Shown: positions 16,042 to 23,459, counted from the stretch's first letter. The stretch is DNA of 34,428 nt from Verrucomicrobiota bacterium (GCA_016209525.1 JACQWK010000626.1:1-34428); one strand, 5' to 3'. Notes: generated by a model not told the origin, from the sequence alone. Program-made: numbers and translations.

Positions 16042-17454
16042 CTACCTTGCCCCAGCGCTAGCGGACTGAAGTTCGGTGAGCGCAGCCGGGTGCGACGGGC
16101 CAATCCTCTTGATGCCGTCGATGGCAAATTGATGAGTTTGGGGATCCTTGCACACACGTGCCAAATGGGCCAGCGCTACAAAGGCTTCTACGTGCGGAGG
16201 ATCGATTTTACAGGCTGCAGCAAACTCCCGAGCGGCGCCCAAATAATCCGCAGACCGAAACAGCGAATACCCTTTGCTCAAGATTTCGTTGATTGGGCTG
16301 CTGCCGCGTAGGGCTCTGGGCTCGACAGTTTCAGTCGGTTTGACGGCGGCGACCGGGCCCTCTCGATGGCTCTCTTCGAAGTGGGCAACCGGAAGCGGGC
16401 CTTCGCTCCTTACCGCCGTGCGCAAGAAGGCCGACCAAAACTTTCGGTAGTCGTACTGGGAATGGAACCACTCGTGGCCTAACCGGCTTGTTCGTTCTCG
16501 CTCGGCGTCGTTCAAAACATAATGGACCGCCTTTTCCAAACAGTCCGGGACGTCCGTGTAGTACGCGACAGCCCAGGGAGGCACGAGTTTCTGCGTTTGC
16601 GGACTGGCATCCGTAAGAACTAACGCTCCGCAAGACAAGAACTCAAAAATCTTCCCCTTGATCTGATCCCGACCTTGGCCGGTTTGCGAACACACACAGA
16701 CTTTTGACTGGTTGATGACCTTGACGTATTCGTGCCAAGGGATCCACTTGTCGGTCAGCTTCTGCCGATCTTGCGGTCCTTGACATTTCTCCCAATCGAT
16801 CAACCCTCCCAGCTTGTGGAAAGAAATGCCTAACCCGGGGAGCCGACTCTGCAGGAACTTCTTATGGATCGTTCGTAGCCCTTCATTGCTGCCGAGAATC
16901 GTTACGTCGTAAACCTTTGGGACATCCAGCTTGCGGAAAAACTCGGTGAAAACATGATGCCCCGCCGTGAACACAACGCCGCGAGGGCCACATCCTGCTT
17001 GAGCCATGGCCTTGTATCGAAGATAGCTGGAAATTGACGAAGCGATTCCGAGGTGGGTGCAGCTATAAAACCACTCCATTTCGTGTGGTTCGGGATTGAC
17101 AAAAGAGTCCCAAACCTGGGTGTGAACAACCACGCCACGCCGCAAGATCTCCTGAAGCAAACCACTCCCGACCGATTGTTCTGGCCAAGTCGTCGAGTTG
17201 ATCACGATCTCGGGCTGAAATCCATCGACAAGCGCTAGAATCTCGCGGTTCATTCTGTCCTTACCGTCCTTGCGCAGCGTGGCCTGATAGCAATAGTCCC
17301 GATGATCCGTCACCACGCCACAATTGAGGATTGGCAAGCGGAGTTCGTAGTTCGAGGGCTCGTCTTCCCAGCTTACATACTGTTCGGGATTAAGGAATAA
17401 AACTCTCAACTGAGTCGGATGGAATCGTCCTCCAAATTCAAAGTCAAGCTGCAA
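16042..17454 (-). CDS. CgeB-like glycosyltransferase with C-terminal TPR
   Basis: A 470-residue protein. The N-terminal half (RVLFLNPEQYVSWEDEPSNY..., GVVVHTQVWDSFVNPE) is the nucleotide-fold region of CgeB-like glycosyltransferases. YDVTILGSNEGLRTIHKKF at about 181 and GKIFEFLSCGALVLTDASP at about 265 are the conserved glycosyl-transferases-group-1 signatures. Residues about 385-465 (YSLFRSADYLGAAREFAAAC) form one or two TPR units, the mirror of the N-terminal TPR in the gene at 11548. The first codon is taken as TTG at 17454; no ATG or GTG precedes the conserved region, and a GGAGGA inside codons 8-9 may instead serve a TTG at codon 16. It is divergent from the methyltransferase gene at 17617. 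Confidence 0.78.
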   Translation of the reverse strand: MQLDFEFGGRFHPTQLRVLFLNPEQYVSWEDEPSNYELRLPILNCGVVTDHRDYCYQATLRKDGKDRMNREILALVDGFQPEIVINSTTWPEQSVGSGLLQEILRRGVVVHTQVWDSFVNPEPHEMEWFYSCTHLGIASSISSYLRYKAMAQAGCGPRGVVFTAGHHVFTEFFRKLDVPKVYDVTILGSNEGLRTIHKKFLQSRLPGLGISFHKLGGLIDWEKCQGPQDRQKLTDKWIPWHEYVKVINQSKVCVCSQTGQGRDQIKGKIFEFLSCGALVLTDASPQTQKLVPPWAVAYYTDVPDCLEKAVHYVLNDAERERTSRLGHEWFHSQYDYRKFWSAFLRTAVRSEGPLPVAHFEESHREGPVAAVKPTETVEPRALRGSSPINEILSKGYSLFRSADYLGAAREFAAACKIDPPHVEAFVALAHLARVCKDPQTHQFAIDGIKRIGPSHPAALTELQSASAGAR

Positions 17455-17616
17455 GAGGAGCGCTGAACTGCTTGCAAAAATCCTCGGGGCCGATACTAGT
17501 TCTAGAAGTCCAATTCAACCAAGTTTGAGTGATAGAGAATGCAAACGGGCCGAGCTGCCATTCCCTTTCTGATACGCTGTGGCTTGCAGGCTCAGAATTG
17601 ACCTGTGTCAGCGGGC

Positions 17617-18267
17617 ATGAAGGCTTTTGACGCACTTAAGATCCTGGTTGATGTCCTGATCGCGAAGGGATATGGGAACTCTGTCAACAATCAATTGTCG
17701 GTCGATGGCAACGGAGACCCGCTTCCTTGGTTCAGTTACCCCGCAATCGATTATCTTCGCGGGCTCGATCTGACGACCAAACATCTCTTTGAGTACGGAG
17801 CCGGCTGTTCGACCCTCTTCTGGGCTTCGATGTGCAAAGATGTCGTATCGGTGGAGAACGACAGGGCTTGGCACGCCAAGGTTAGTTCTGCCGCTCCACC
17901 CAATGCCAAGGTCCTATTGCGGGAAGACGAAGCCAGCTACTTTGATGCAATTCTTGAAGACTCGGCTCGCTACGACGTCATCGTCGTGGATGGTGGCCTC
18001 AACCGCAGGAAGATGGCCGAGCGTTCGCTTCATAGACTCGCTCCAGGCGGATTCATCATTCTGGACAACTCGGATTGCCACGTCAGAGCCGCAGCAGTTC
18101 TGCGGCAGGCGGATCTGATTCAGGTGGACATGAATGGCTTTTCCCCGATCAACACCCACGAGACGACAACTTCTTTTTTCTTTGCGCGGGATTTTAACTT
18201 CAAACCGAAAGGCGAGTGGCAGCCGCTCAAGACTCCGTGGTGCATGAAGCATTACGTGGACGAGTGA
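17617..18267 (+). CDS. SAM-dependent methyltransferase, class I
   Basis: A 216-residue soluble protein. FEYGAGCSTLFWA (about 58-70) is motif I of the Rossmann-fold methyltransferases and binds SAM. DVVSVENDRAWH supplies the acidic residue after strand 2. YDVIVVDGGLNRRKMAERSL (about 118-137) and APGGFIILDNSDC (about 143-155) are the motif II/III region. It resembles the small methyltransferases scattered in glycan clusters. The substrate is unknown; a sugar or the modified glycan is likely from context. ATG 17617 was chosen; GTG 17605 is in frame four codons upstream, and neither has a clear SD. It converges with the GT at 18331. Confidence 0.78.
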   Translation: MKAFDALKILVDVLIAKGYGNSVNNQLSVDGNGDPLPWFSYPAIDYLRGLDLTTKHLFEYGAGCSTLFWASMCKDVVSVENDRAWHAKVSSAAPPNAKVLLREDEASYFDAILEDSARYDVIVVDGGLNRRKMAERSLHRLAPGGFIILDNSDCHVRAAAVLRQADLIQVDMNGFSPINTHETTTSFFFARDFNFKPKGEWQPLKTPWCMKHYVDE

Positions 18268-18330
18268 GCTTCGCCGCAGGCAATGCGACGCGTTTGAGGC
18301 CGTCTGTGGCCGGCTTCCGTTCTGCGGAAA

Positions 18331-20244
18331 TCAGGTTGACTGGCCGCCTTCGGACGGTGGCTTGACTTTCTGCGTCCTCAGATCTGTCAGTTCCACAATT
18401 CGGCTTTGGAGCAAGGACGAACCGGTCGGCGGCTTCGGGTCGGGGGGGTTCGGCTCCCAGCCCGGCAATGCCAATTCCCCCGAAACCTCAAGCCATTTGC
18501 GCCAAAAGCGAATCCGATTCCGAGCCAGGATTTCACCGGTCACGCCCTGTTCGTTCTTCATGTAAGTGATGACCCGGCTATGTTGAACGGAGACGCCCCA
18601 TTCGTGCGAGTAATCTGAGACGGGGACGACGTAACACTTGTAACCGGCCTGGCGGACTTGAATGCCCAGGTCCCACTCTTCGGTGAAGCACGGCGTGTAG
18701 TGGTCTTCAAATTGAAGGAGCTTGCGCGCAAACAGCTCGCGCTTGGCCGCAAAGAAAAAACCCGACACCGCATCCACGAATTGGGGCGAACTGGGACGGC
18801 TGTCCTTGTGCAACCAGAGAATGTCCTCATAAGTGTAGAAGCCGAAAAAGGACCCCTCCGGACCCACGACGGCCGCGGACGGCAGCTCCCAAAGCGCCGC
18901 TTCCAGAGCTTCCACGGCGGAAATCGACACTCGAAGGTCGGCGTTTAAGAAAAACAGGCTCGGCTGCGTCGCGAGGTGAACGCCGATATTCCAGGCGCGC
19001 GGCACGCCGGCGTTGACGTTCAAACTCGCCGACAAATCGATTCGCGGATGGTTCCTGAACGCCTCGGCCGCCGCGGGGGAATTGAACACGGCCACGACTT
19101 CCCCGTCCATTGCTGTCAAATCGTTCAACAGGTCTTCGAACTCCTTCCGGCCCTTCGGCGACGCGTCCAGGATCGGAATGATGAACGATCGGCCTCGGGG
19201 CCGATTGGGCGGCCTGGGCTTCCACTTACGACTGGCCGCCAGCCCGCCCAACGATCGCTCGCGCCATTCGCCGGCCGAGGGGGTGGTCTTCTGACCGTGC
19301 AGGCACACTCGCAGAATTTCTGCGGCCCGATGCTGGTAGGTGTGAGCCTTGTGCATCATGGCTTGGCCACGCCGGCCAATGTGTTCGCGTTCCTCCTCGT
19401 GGATGAGATAAAATCTGGCTTTGTCCAACAGACTTTTGTCGTCGTAGATGCCCAGATCCTCTCCGTCCACAAACAATTCGTTCTGACCGCTATTCGGAGT
19501 GGCGTCGGTCAACAGGAAGGATCCCGTGGACATGGCTTCGAAGACCCGCATGTTCAGATCGTTCCGAACCGCGTTGTTGAACACGATCCGGGATTGGGAA
19601 AAGATCAGCGCCATCTCGTCCCAGAAGCATCGTTCCGCTTTCAACAAGAGCCGTTTGTCGGCCAGGCGCTGCAGGAGTTCCGCCCGGCGCGTATTGGCGA
19701 AAATGCTGCCCACAAAACCGACGTCAAACCGTTTCTGCGTCGTCTTTTGAGCGTGGACTTCCGGGTCGCACGCCAGGGGCAGCCAATGCACGTTCTTGCA
19801 CCCTTGGCGGCGAAATTCGAGGATGTATTCGCGCTGGGCAACGAACACGTGGTCGAACAACTGCGCCCACTTGAGATGCCATTCCAGATTCAAATGGCTG
19901 TCGATCAGGTGGCACGCTTTGGGGCACGACACGGCCTCGAGGTTCTTGGGGAAGTGACCCGGCACCGACTCGATCCAGAGATAGAGATCCGGATCCGGAT
20001 GGCGTCCGCGAGCTTTCGGAAGCACCTGTCGCATGTCCGGCTCGAAGGGGAGCGGCATGTCCTGGTCCACGACGGGCAGCTTCATGTTTTCCAAATGCCA
20101 GTTTTTGATGACCTCCGGACCGATTTTGGGTCCGCAAGTGACGACGCGGCAGTTTCGACGAAGCGCGCGCTCGTAGTACACCGCCGTGGTCACCGGGTAG
20201 GAGACATAAGCCAGCCAGACGACTGGAACTCGAGATGATTCCAT
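18331..20244 (-). CDS. Double glycosyltransferase: CgeB-like domain fused to GT2 domain
   Basis: A 637-residue protein. The N-terminal part (VVWLAYVSYPVTTAVYYERA) and the DVGFVGSIFANTRRAELL (about 174) to LNMRVFEAMSTGSFLLTDAT segment are a CgeB/GT-group-1 domain with the conserved E in FEAMSTGS. A Pro/Arg-rich linker (about 335-352) leads to a GT2 domain starting SFIIPILDAS (about 354). That domain has FFLNADLRV in the place of the DxD metal motif and CFTEEWDLGIQVRQAGYKCY as the acceptor-side acidic motif, followed by the HEWG region. Two sugar-transfer steps may be combined in one cytoplasmic chain. The start ATG has no SD. With four neighbouring enzymes it points to a surface or protein glycan; the product cannot be deduced. 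Confidence 0.8.
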   Translation of the reverse strand: MESSRVPVVWLAYVSYPVTTAVYYERALRRNCRVVTCGPKIGPEVIKNWHLENMKLPVVDQDMPLPFEPDMRQVLPKARGRHPDPDLYLWIESVPGHFPKNLEAVSCPKACHLIDSHLNLEWHLKWAQLFDHVFVAQREYILEFRRQGCKNVHWLPLACDPEVHAQKTTQKRFDVGFVGSIFANTRRAELLQRLADKRLLLKAERCFWDEMALIFSQSRIVFNNAVRNDLNMRVFEAMSTGSFLLTDATPNSGQNELFVDGEDLGIYDDKSLLDKARFYLIHEEEREHIGRRGQAMMHKAHTYQHRAAEILRVCLHGQKTTPSAGEWRERSLGGLAASRKWKPRPPNRPRGRSFIIPILDASPKGRKEFEDLLNDLTAMDGEVVAVFNSPAAAEAFRNHPRIDLSASLNVNAGVPRAWNIGVHLATQPSLFFLNADLRVSISAVEALEAALWELPSAAVVGPEGSFFGFYTYEDILWLHKDSRPSSPQFVDAVSGFFFAAKRELFARKLLQFEDHYTPCFTEEWDLGIQVRQAGYKCYVVPVSDYSHEWGVSVQHSRVITYMKNEQGVTGEILARNRIRFWRKWLEVSGELALPGWEPNPPDPKPPTGSSLLQSRIVELTDLRTQKVKPPSEGGQST

Positions 20245-20369
20245 AGTGCGGGGTATTGTTAACGAGGCTGAGTGGAAAGGGCAACCTTAGTCGTGCCAGA
20301 GAATCTCCCGCCGCCACAGGCTCGGTCGGGCACGAAGCGTCTGAGGTGCGCCCGATTGATCGGCGCTTT

Positions 20370-20510
20370 CACTCATTAATCAGTTTAGAAGTAAGTTGAC
20401 ATGAAGAATGCCCCTCACCCCCGCCGTCTCCCCATCCGATGGGGAGAGGGTGTCCGTAGGACGGGTGAGGGGTGTCTATCAACTTCTGAACTAGTTATTG
20501 GACAGAGCTA
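20370..20510. repeat. CCCCTCACCC element with terminal inverted arms, abutting hisH
   Basis: The left arm (CAGTTTAGAAGTAAGTTGACA, about 20380-20400) is imperfectly complementary to the right arm TATCAACTTCTGAACTAG (about 20477-20494). The core is CCCCTCACCCCC...GACGGGTGAGGGG. The right arm contains the hisH stop codon (20491-20493 on the plus strand). Confidence 0.8.
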
Positions 20511-21111
20511 CAAAGTTTTGCAGCAACTGCAGCCCTACTTTCTGACTTTTCTCCGGGTGGAATTGGGTGGCGTACACGTTGTCCTTCCAAATCGCCGAGG
20601 CAAAGGTCTCGCCGTATTCCGTGCGGCAAGCCACAATCGACTCGTCCGTCGGCTGTGGATAGAAACTATGCACGAAATAAACGTAGCTCCCACTTGGAAT
20701 CTGCCGAAAAATCGGACAATCACTGCGGTCGATTTCAATCTGATTCCACCCGATTTGAGGCACCTTCAAGCCGTCCCGGCCCGAGAATTTCACGACAGGA
20801 CCGCGGAACACACCGAGTCCGGCGGCACAACTGTTAAATTCCTCGCTCCGGTCAAACAGCGCTTGGTAGCCGACGCAAATACCGAGGAATGGGCGTCCGC
20901 TCGCGATGAATTCGCGGCACGCCTCCAGCAACTCCTGTTTTTGGAGCGCATGGATGCAGTCGTCGAACGCTCCGACTCCGGGCAGCACCACTGACTGCGC
21001 TTCCTTCAGTTCACTAGGCCGAGCGACGCGGCGAACATCTGCCCCCAGGTATCGGAGAGCTTTTTCCACGCTGTGCAAATTGCCGGCGCCATAGTCGATC
21101 AATGCAATCAC
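20491..21111 (-). CDS. hisH: Imidazole glycerol phosphate synthase glutaminase subunit
   Basis: A 206-residue class I glutamine amidotransferase that feeds ammonia from glutamine to HisF in histidine biosynthesis (PRFAR to IGP plus AICAR). MIALIDYGAGNLHSV and VVLPGVGAFDDC are the HisH-type start and oxyanion region. GICVGYQ holds the nucleophile C79, and QFHPEKSQ gives H185 and E187 of the triad. The start is GTG at 21111, overlapping an unsupported open frame. No hisF, hisA or other his gene is in the window, so the gene is an orphan here. Some glycan loci use HisH/HisF-like pairs for amidino sugars, but no such partner is present, and the histidine role is preferred. Its TAG stop is part of the adjacent repeat arm. 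Confidence 0.93.
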   Translation of the reverse strand: MIALIDYGAGNLHSVEKALRYLGADVRRVARPSELKEAQSVVLPGVGAFDDCIHALQKQELLEACREFIASGRPFLGICVGYQALFDRSEEFNSCAAGLGVFRGPVVKFSGRDGLKVPQIGWNQIEIDRSDCPIFRQIPSGSYVYFVHSFYPQPTDESIVACRTEYGETFASAIWKDNVYATQFHPEKSQKVGLQLLQNFVALSNN

Positions 21112-21245
21112 GCCGGGAGCATATTGAAAATCATACCAATTGCCACAGCCAAGTGAGCGGTAACTCCTTCTCGAATTTCCGGTGATCTAGCATAGGCCAT
21201 AAGAGTCGATTCGGTCGTGGGGAGCACACGTGCCCTCGCGTGTTC

Positions 21246-21360
21246 CGACCGGCGCCTCGCCGGTCGAAACAGGTGCGTGATCGCCTCACTAATCTCCGCA
21301 ACTCGCACTACAATCGAGGCAGGGATGCCGCGCCGCGGCGTCCCCGTGCCGTGCAGGCGC
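21246..21360. repeat. GC-rich hairpins upstream of the HMA gene
   Basis: CGACCGGCG (21246-21254) and CGCCGGTCG (21258-21266) make a perfect 9-bp stem with a 3-nt loop. Downstream, a CAGGGA...TCCCTG pair encloses GC-rich palindromic sequence up to about 21372. It lies in the gene-less stretch 21112-21585. Confidence 0.6.
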
Positions 21361-21446
21361 GCAGTCCCTGTCTTCAATTGTGCTCCGAGGAAAAGGAAGG
21401 AAAGGAAGCTACGGGCTGGAGGGTGACTTGTTCCAACACTCAAGTG

Positions 21447-21505
21447 TGGTTGGCGAGGGCGCCGACCACGGCACGCGAAGCGCGTGCGCTCCCCTTCCGA
21501 CCTGA
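21447..21505. repeat. Two-hairpin repeat GTGGTNGGCGAGGGC...
   Basis: The first hairpin is GTGGTTGG/CCGACCAC. The second is GCACGCG/CGCGTGC, followed by GCTCCCC. The same order and sequence recur at 34207-34265, with most bases conserved. It is non-coding. Confidence 0.7.
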
Positions 21506-21526
21506 ATTTGTCCGCACGATTTGTCC

Positions 21527-21554
21527 TTGCTAAGGCAATAACGACCCATAAGAT
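21527..21554 (+). promoter_or_regulatory. Possible promoter of the HMA gene
   Basis: TTGCTA (21527-21532), a 16-nt spacer and TAAGAT (21549-21554). It would start transcription near 21561 and leave a leader of about 25 nt. The match is moderate and no regulator site is recognised. Confidence 0.35.
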
Positions 21555-21585
21555 GGGCGCCGCAACAGACCAAAAGACAACTGTT

Positions 21586-21951
21586 ATGCGCTTACTCAAA
21601 TTATCCATCATCACCGCGACCGTGCTCGTGCTGGCGGTCGCTCACGCGGCTGATAAGAAAGAGTCGAGGAAAGCCCACAAGGAAAAATCGGCTCAGTCCG
21701 CTACGCCTGCTGTCAACGAGGCCAAGGTTCATCTGGTGATCTCTGGAATGACCTGACCCGTCGGCTGTGTCACTAAAGTGCGGTCCGCACTCAAAATACC
21801 GGGAGTCAAGAATGCCGAAGTTGCACTGCCAGATAAGGCGGTCGTGACCGTGGAGAAGGGCAAGGTCACCACGAAGGACTTGATCGCGGCAGTGAAGAAA
21901 GCAGGCTACGGCGCTAAGGAAAGGAAGGAGAAGGTCGAAAAACTCCAGTAG
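21586..21951 (+). CDS. Periplasmic heavy-metal-associated (HMA) protein with in-frame TGA, candidate selenoprotein
   Basis: 121 codons if TGA (21754-21756, codon 57) is read through. A signal peptide (MRLLKLSIITATVLVLAVAHA) and a Lys-rich linker lead to VHLVISGMT-[TGA]-PVGCVTKV. Then follows a normal HMA tail: LKIPGVKNAEVALPDKAVVT, VTTKDLIAAVKKAGY and a charged end, closing at TAG. HMA (MerP/CopZ-like) domains bind soft metals through GMTCxxC; a CxxGC variant is common in periplasmic forms. The TGA replaces exactly the first metal-binding Cys (TGC or TGT), the remaining codons keep coding character, and a hairpin follows the TGA. Selenocysteine at that place is therefore likely. A nonsense mutation giving a 56-residue fragment is the alternative. 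No sel genes are in the window. A terminator follows. Confidence 0.72.
21757..21808 (+). promoter_or_regulatory. SECIS-like hairpin downstream of the TGA
   Basis: AGTGCG (21777-21782) and CGCACT (21786-21791) form a perfect 6-bp stem around GTC; with the last pair open the loop reads GGUCC. The E. coli fdhF SECIS apical loop is also GGUC-type. The loop starts about 25 nt after the TGA, within the range accepted for bacterial SECIS elements. A weaker lower stem can pair TGACCC at the TGA with GGAGTCA (21802-21808, one bulge), placing TGA at the hairpin base. Confidence 0.55.
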
Positions 21952-21991
21952 CGCCGGCGATCTGGATTTCCAGGTCTTCTGAAAAGACTTG

Positions 21992-22020
21992 CACCCCGCC
22001 CGAAATCGGCGGGGTGTTTT
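21992..22020 (+). terminator. Intrinsic terminator after the HMA gene
   Basis: CACCCCGCC (21992-22000) pairs perfectly with GGCGGGGTG (22008-22016) across a 7-nt loop, followed by TTTT. It may also act for rpsT, which ends from the other side at 22027. Confidence 0.75.
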
Positions 22021-22026
22021 GCTGTA

Positions 22027-22290
22027 CTATTTCAGCGCGTTCAGCCTCACCGCCAGCCGCGATTTTTTTCGGTTGGCTGTGGCCCGGTGGATCACACCGG
22101 TCTTGGCAGCTTTGTCCAGAGCCGAGCTGACACGCCGCAGCGCGCCAGATGCCTCCTCTTTCTTGCCGCCGGCAAGGAAGCCGAGGTAGTTCTTTTCTAA
22201 CGTCGCCAACCGGGAGTTAATACTCTGGTTGCGGTCATGTTTGCGAGCACTGTTCCGCATCCGGCGTTCGGCGGATTTCGTATTCGGCAT
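22027..22290 (-). CDS. rpsT: 30S ribosomal protein S20
   Basis: An 87-residue basic protein of normal bS20 length. It starts MPNTKSAERRMRNSARKHDRNQ, with the conserved N-terminal K-S-A-x-R-R-x-R pattern, and continues with ALDKAAKTGVIHRATANRKKSRL, the family's C-terminal hallmark. It binds 16S rRNA in the small subunit. The ATG has no clear SD, as is common for genes in this window. A consensus-like promoter lies upstream, and its 3' end faces the terminator of the HMA gene. Confidence 0.97.
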   Translation of the reverse strand: MPNTKSAERRMRNSARKHDRNQSINSRLATLEKNYLGFLAGGKKEEASGALRRVSSALDKAAKTGVIHRATANRKKSRLAVRLNALK

Positions 22291-22325
22291 AGTTCTGGTT
22301 CAATAATGTTTCAACAAGGGGGGGA

Positions 22326-22353
22326 ACGGTATCGAAATGAATGGGTTTGTCAA
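22326..22353 (-). promoter_or_regulatory. Likely promoter of rpsT
   Basis: Minus-strand TTGACA (22353-22348, consensus), a 16-nt spacer and TACCGT (22331-22326). Transcription would begin near 22319, leaving a leader of about 29 nt. Confidence 0.5.
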
Positions 22354-22381
22354 CCGCGTTGGTTGGCTGCCAGTAATCGGT

Positions 22382-22561
22382 CAGTCTTGCCCGGCCTTAG
22401 AGCGGTCGTTTCGTAACGCAGATTTTCAATCTGCTGTAGCGCAGAATTGCATTCTGCGGACGCCTCGCATTGCCAAGCACTCCCTCAGTCTCGCACGCCC
22501 AGCCAAGTGCAACTCGGCGATACGGCAGATTGAAAATCTGCGCTACGCTGTGCAAGACTGA
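22382..22561. repeat. Four-hairpin interspersed repeat, copy 2 of 5
   Basis: It contains GCAGATTTTCAATCTGC, GCAGAATTGCATTCTGC and GCAGATTGAAAATCTGC hairpins between CGTAACGC and GCGCTACG ends. Outer arms CAGTCTTGC (22382) and GCAAGACTG (22552) are inverted. It lies between rpsT and tmk. Confidence 0.85.
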
Positions 22562-22582
22562 AGCCTTACGGCTGCCACTCCG

Positions 22583-23230
22583 TCAATCCGAGCGCGGGAG
22601 GCGAGGCGAAACCGCGCGCCAAATCACCTCGCTCACGGCGGCCACGCATTGAACGCCATCGACCACCTGCACCCGATTCGGTTCCGCTGACGCAATGGCG
22701 CGATAGCCTTGCTCAACGCGAAGAAAGAAATCCCGATCTGACTCTTCGAATCGATCGCGTTCCGGAACCGCACCCGCCGGCCGGTTCTGGCGTCGGGCTT
22801 CGCTCACCTCCAACGGAACCATCAGCAGCAAGGTCGCGTCGGGACACACATCGCCAATCGCAAACTTGACCATGGCCTTCACGACGCTCAAGTCCAAGCC
22901 CCGTCCGTAGCCCTGATAAGCAATGGTCGAGTCATAGAACCGGTCGCACAAGACTGTTTCGCCGGCGAGCAAGGCCGGCCGGATGACCTCACGCACCAGT
23001 TGGGCGCGGCTAGCGTTCATGAGCAGCAATTCTGCCTCGGCCGTCATGTCACGGTTCTCAGCGCTGTGTTTGAGTGTGTGCCGAATCTCCTCCCCGATCG
23101 GTGTGCCGCCGGGTTCCCGCAGAACTCGGCACGTCTGATTCAGCGCACGGAGGCGTTCTGCCAGGAGCTGGACTTGCGTGGTCTTACCGCAGCCTTCCGT
23201 ACCTTCAAATGTGATGAACAGGCCCTTCAC
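22583..23230 (-). CDS. tmk: Thymidylate kinase (dTMP kinase)
   Basis: A 215-residue cytoplasmic kinase that phosphorylates dTMP to dTDP. The P-loop is EGTEGCGKTT (residues 9-18), REPGGTPIGEEIR (38-50) binds substrate, CDRFYDSTIAYQGYGRGLD (95-113) is the DRY-type motif, and RQNRPAGAVPERDRFEE contains the LID arginines. The length is normal. The start is GTG at 23230, with GGAAAG 9 nt upstream as a plausible ribosome site. It could share a transcript with rpsT downstream, but a repeat and a separate rpsT promoter lie between them. Confidence 0.96.
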   Translation of the reverse strand: MKGLFITFEGTEGCGKTTQVQLLAERLRALNQTCRVLREPGGTPIGEEIRHTLKHSAENRDMTAEAELLLMNASRAQLVREVIRPALLAGETVLCDRFYDSTIAYQGYGRGLDLSVVKAMVKFAIGDVCPDATLLLMVPLEVSEARRQNRPAGAVPERDRFEESDRDFFLRVEQGYRAIASAEPNRVQVVDGVQCVAAVSEVIWRAVSPRLPRSD

Positions 23231-23280
23231 CAGTCCGTTCTTTCCAGAAAGAGTGTCTCAAAGGTCAGTTCGCCAACCTA

Positions 23281-23334
23281 GTACTGTGACAAAGAATTAT
23301 CGACACATGTCTCGAGAATTCTTTGTCACAGTAC
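23281..23334. repeat. 54-bp near-perfect palindrome
   Basis: GTACTGTGACAAAGAATT (23281-23298) is the exact reverse complement of 23317-23334. The centre (CGACACATGTCTCG) continues the symmetry, leaving only two mismatched positions per arm. It lies between tmk and the cytochrome gene in 23231-23459. Confidence 0.85.
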
Positions 23335-23336
23335 GA

Positions 23337-23409
23337 GGGCAGGCTTCCGGCCTGCCGCCCAAGCGCAGTTTTCTAGCCGTCTGTAAGGCAGGTAAGATAC
23401 CTGCCTTAC
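23337..23409. repeat. Two further hairpins after the palindrome
   Basis: GGGCAGGC/GCCTGCC (about 23338-23356) is followed by GTAAGGCAGGTA (23383-23394) and its exact complement TACCTGCCTTAC (23398-23409), with a 3-nt loop. They lie downstream of the DUF1573-cytochrome gene on its strand and could end its transcript, but no U-run follows. Confidence 0.75.
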
Positions 23410-23459
23410 GATTACGCGCGCACTCGGAATTCGGCTGCGGCACGGAACTGAGGCTGCCA

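Noticed and set aside
20491-21111. hisH as a glycan-biosynthesis amidotransferase partner of the glycosylation genes
   Set aside because: No HisF-like or WbpG-like partner is present, and hisH genes are often isolated from other his genes in this phylum as far as gene order here suggests.
21108-21614. 168-codon minus-strand frame whose TGA overlaps the hisH GTG start, as in a translationally coupled gene
   Set aside because: Most of it runs antisense through the repeat stretch at 21.25-21.51 kb and into the HMA leader, its composition is Arg/Pro-rich with no recognisable domain, and no ribosome site is seen.
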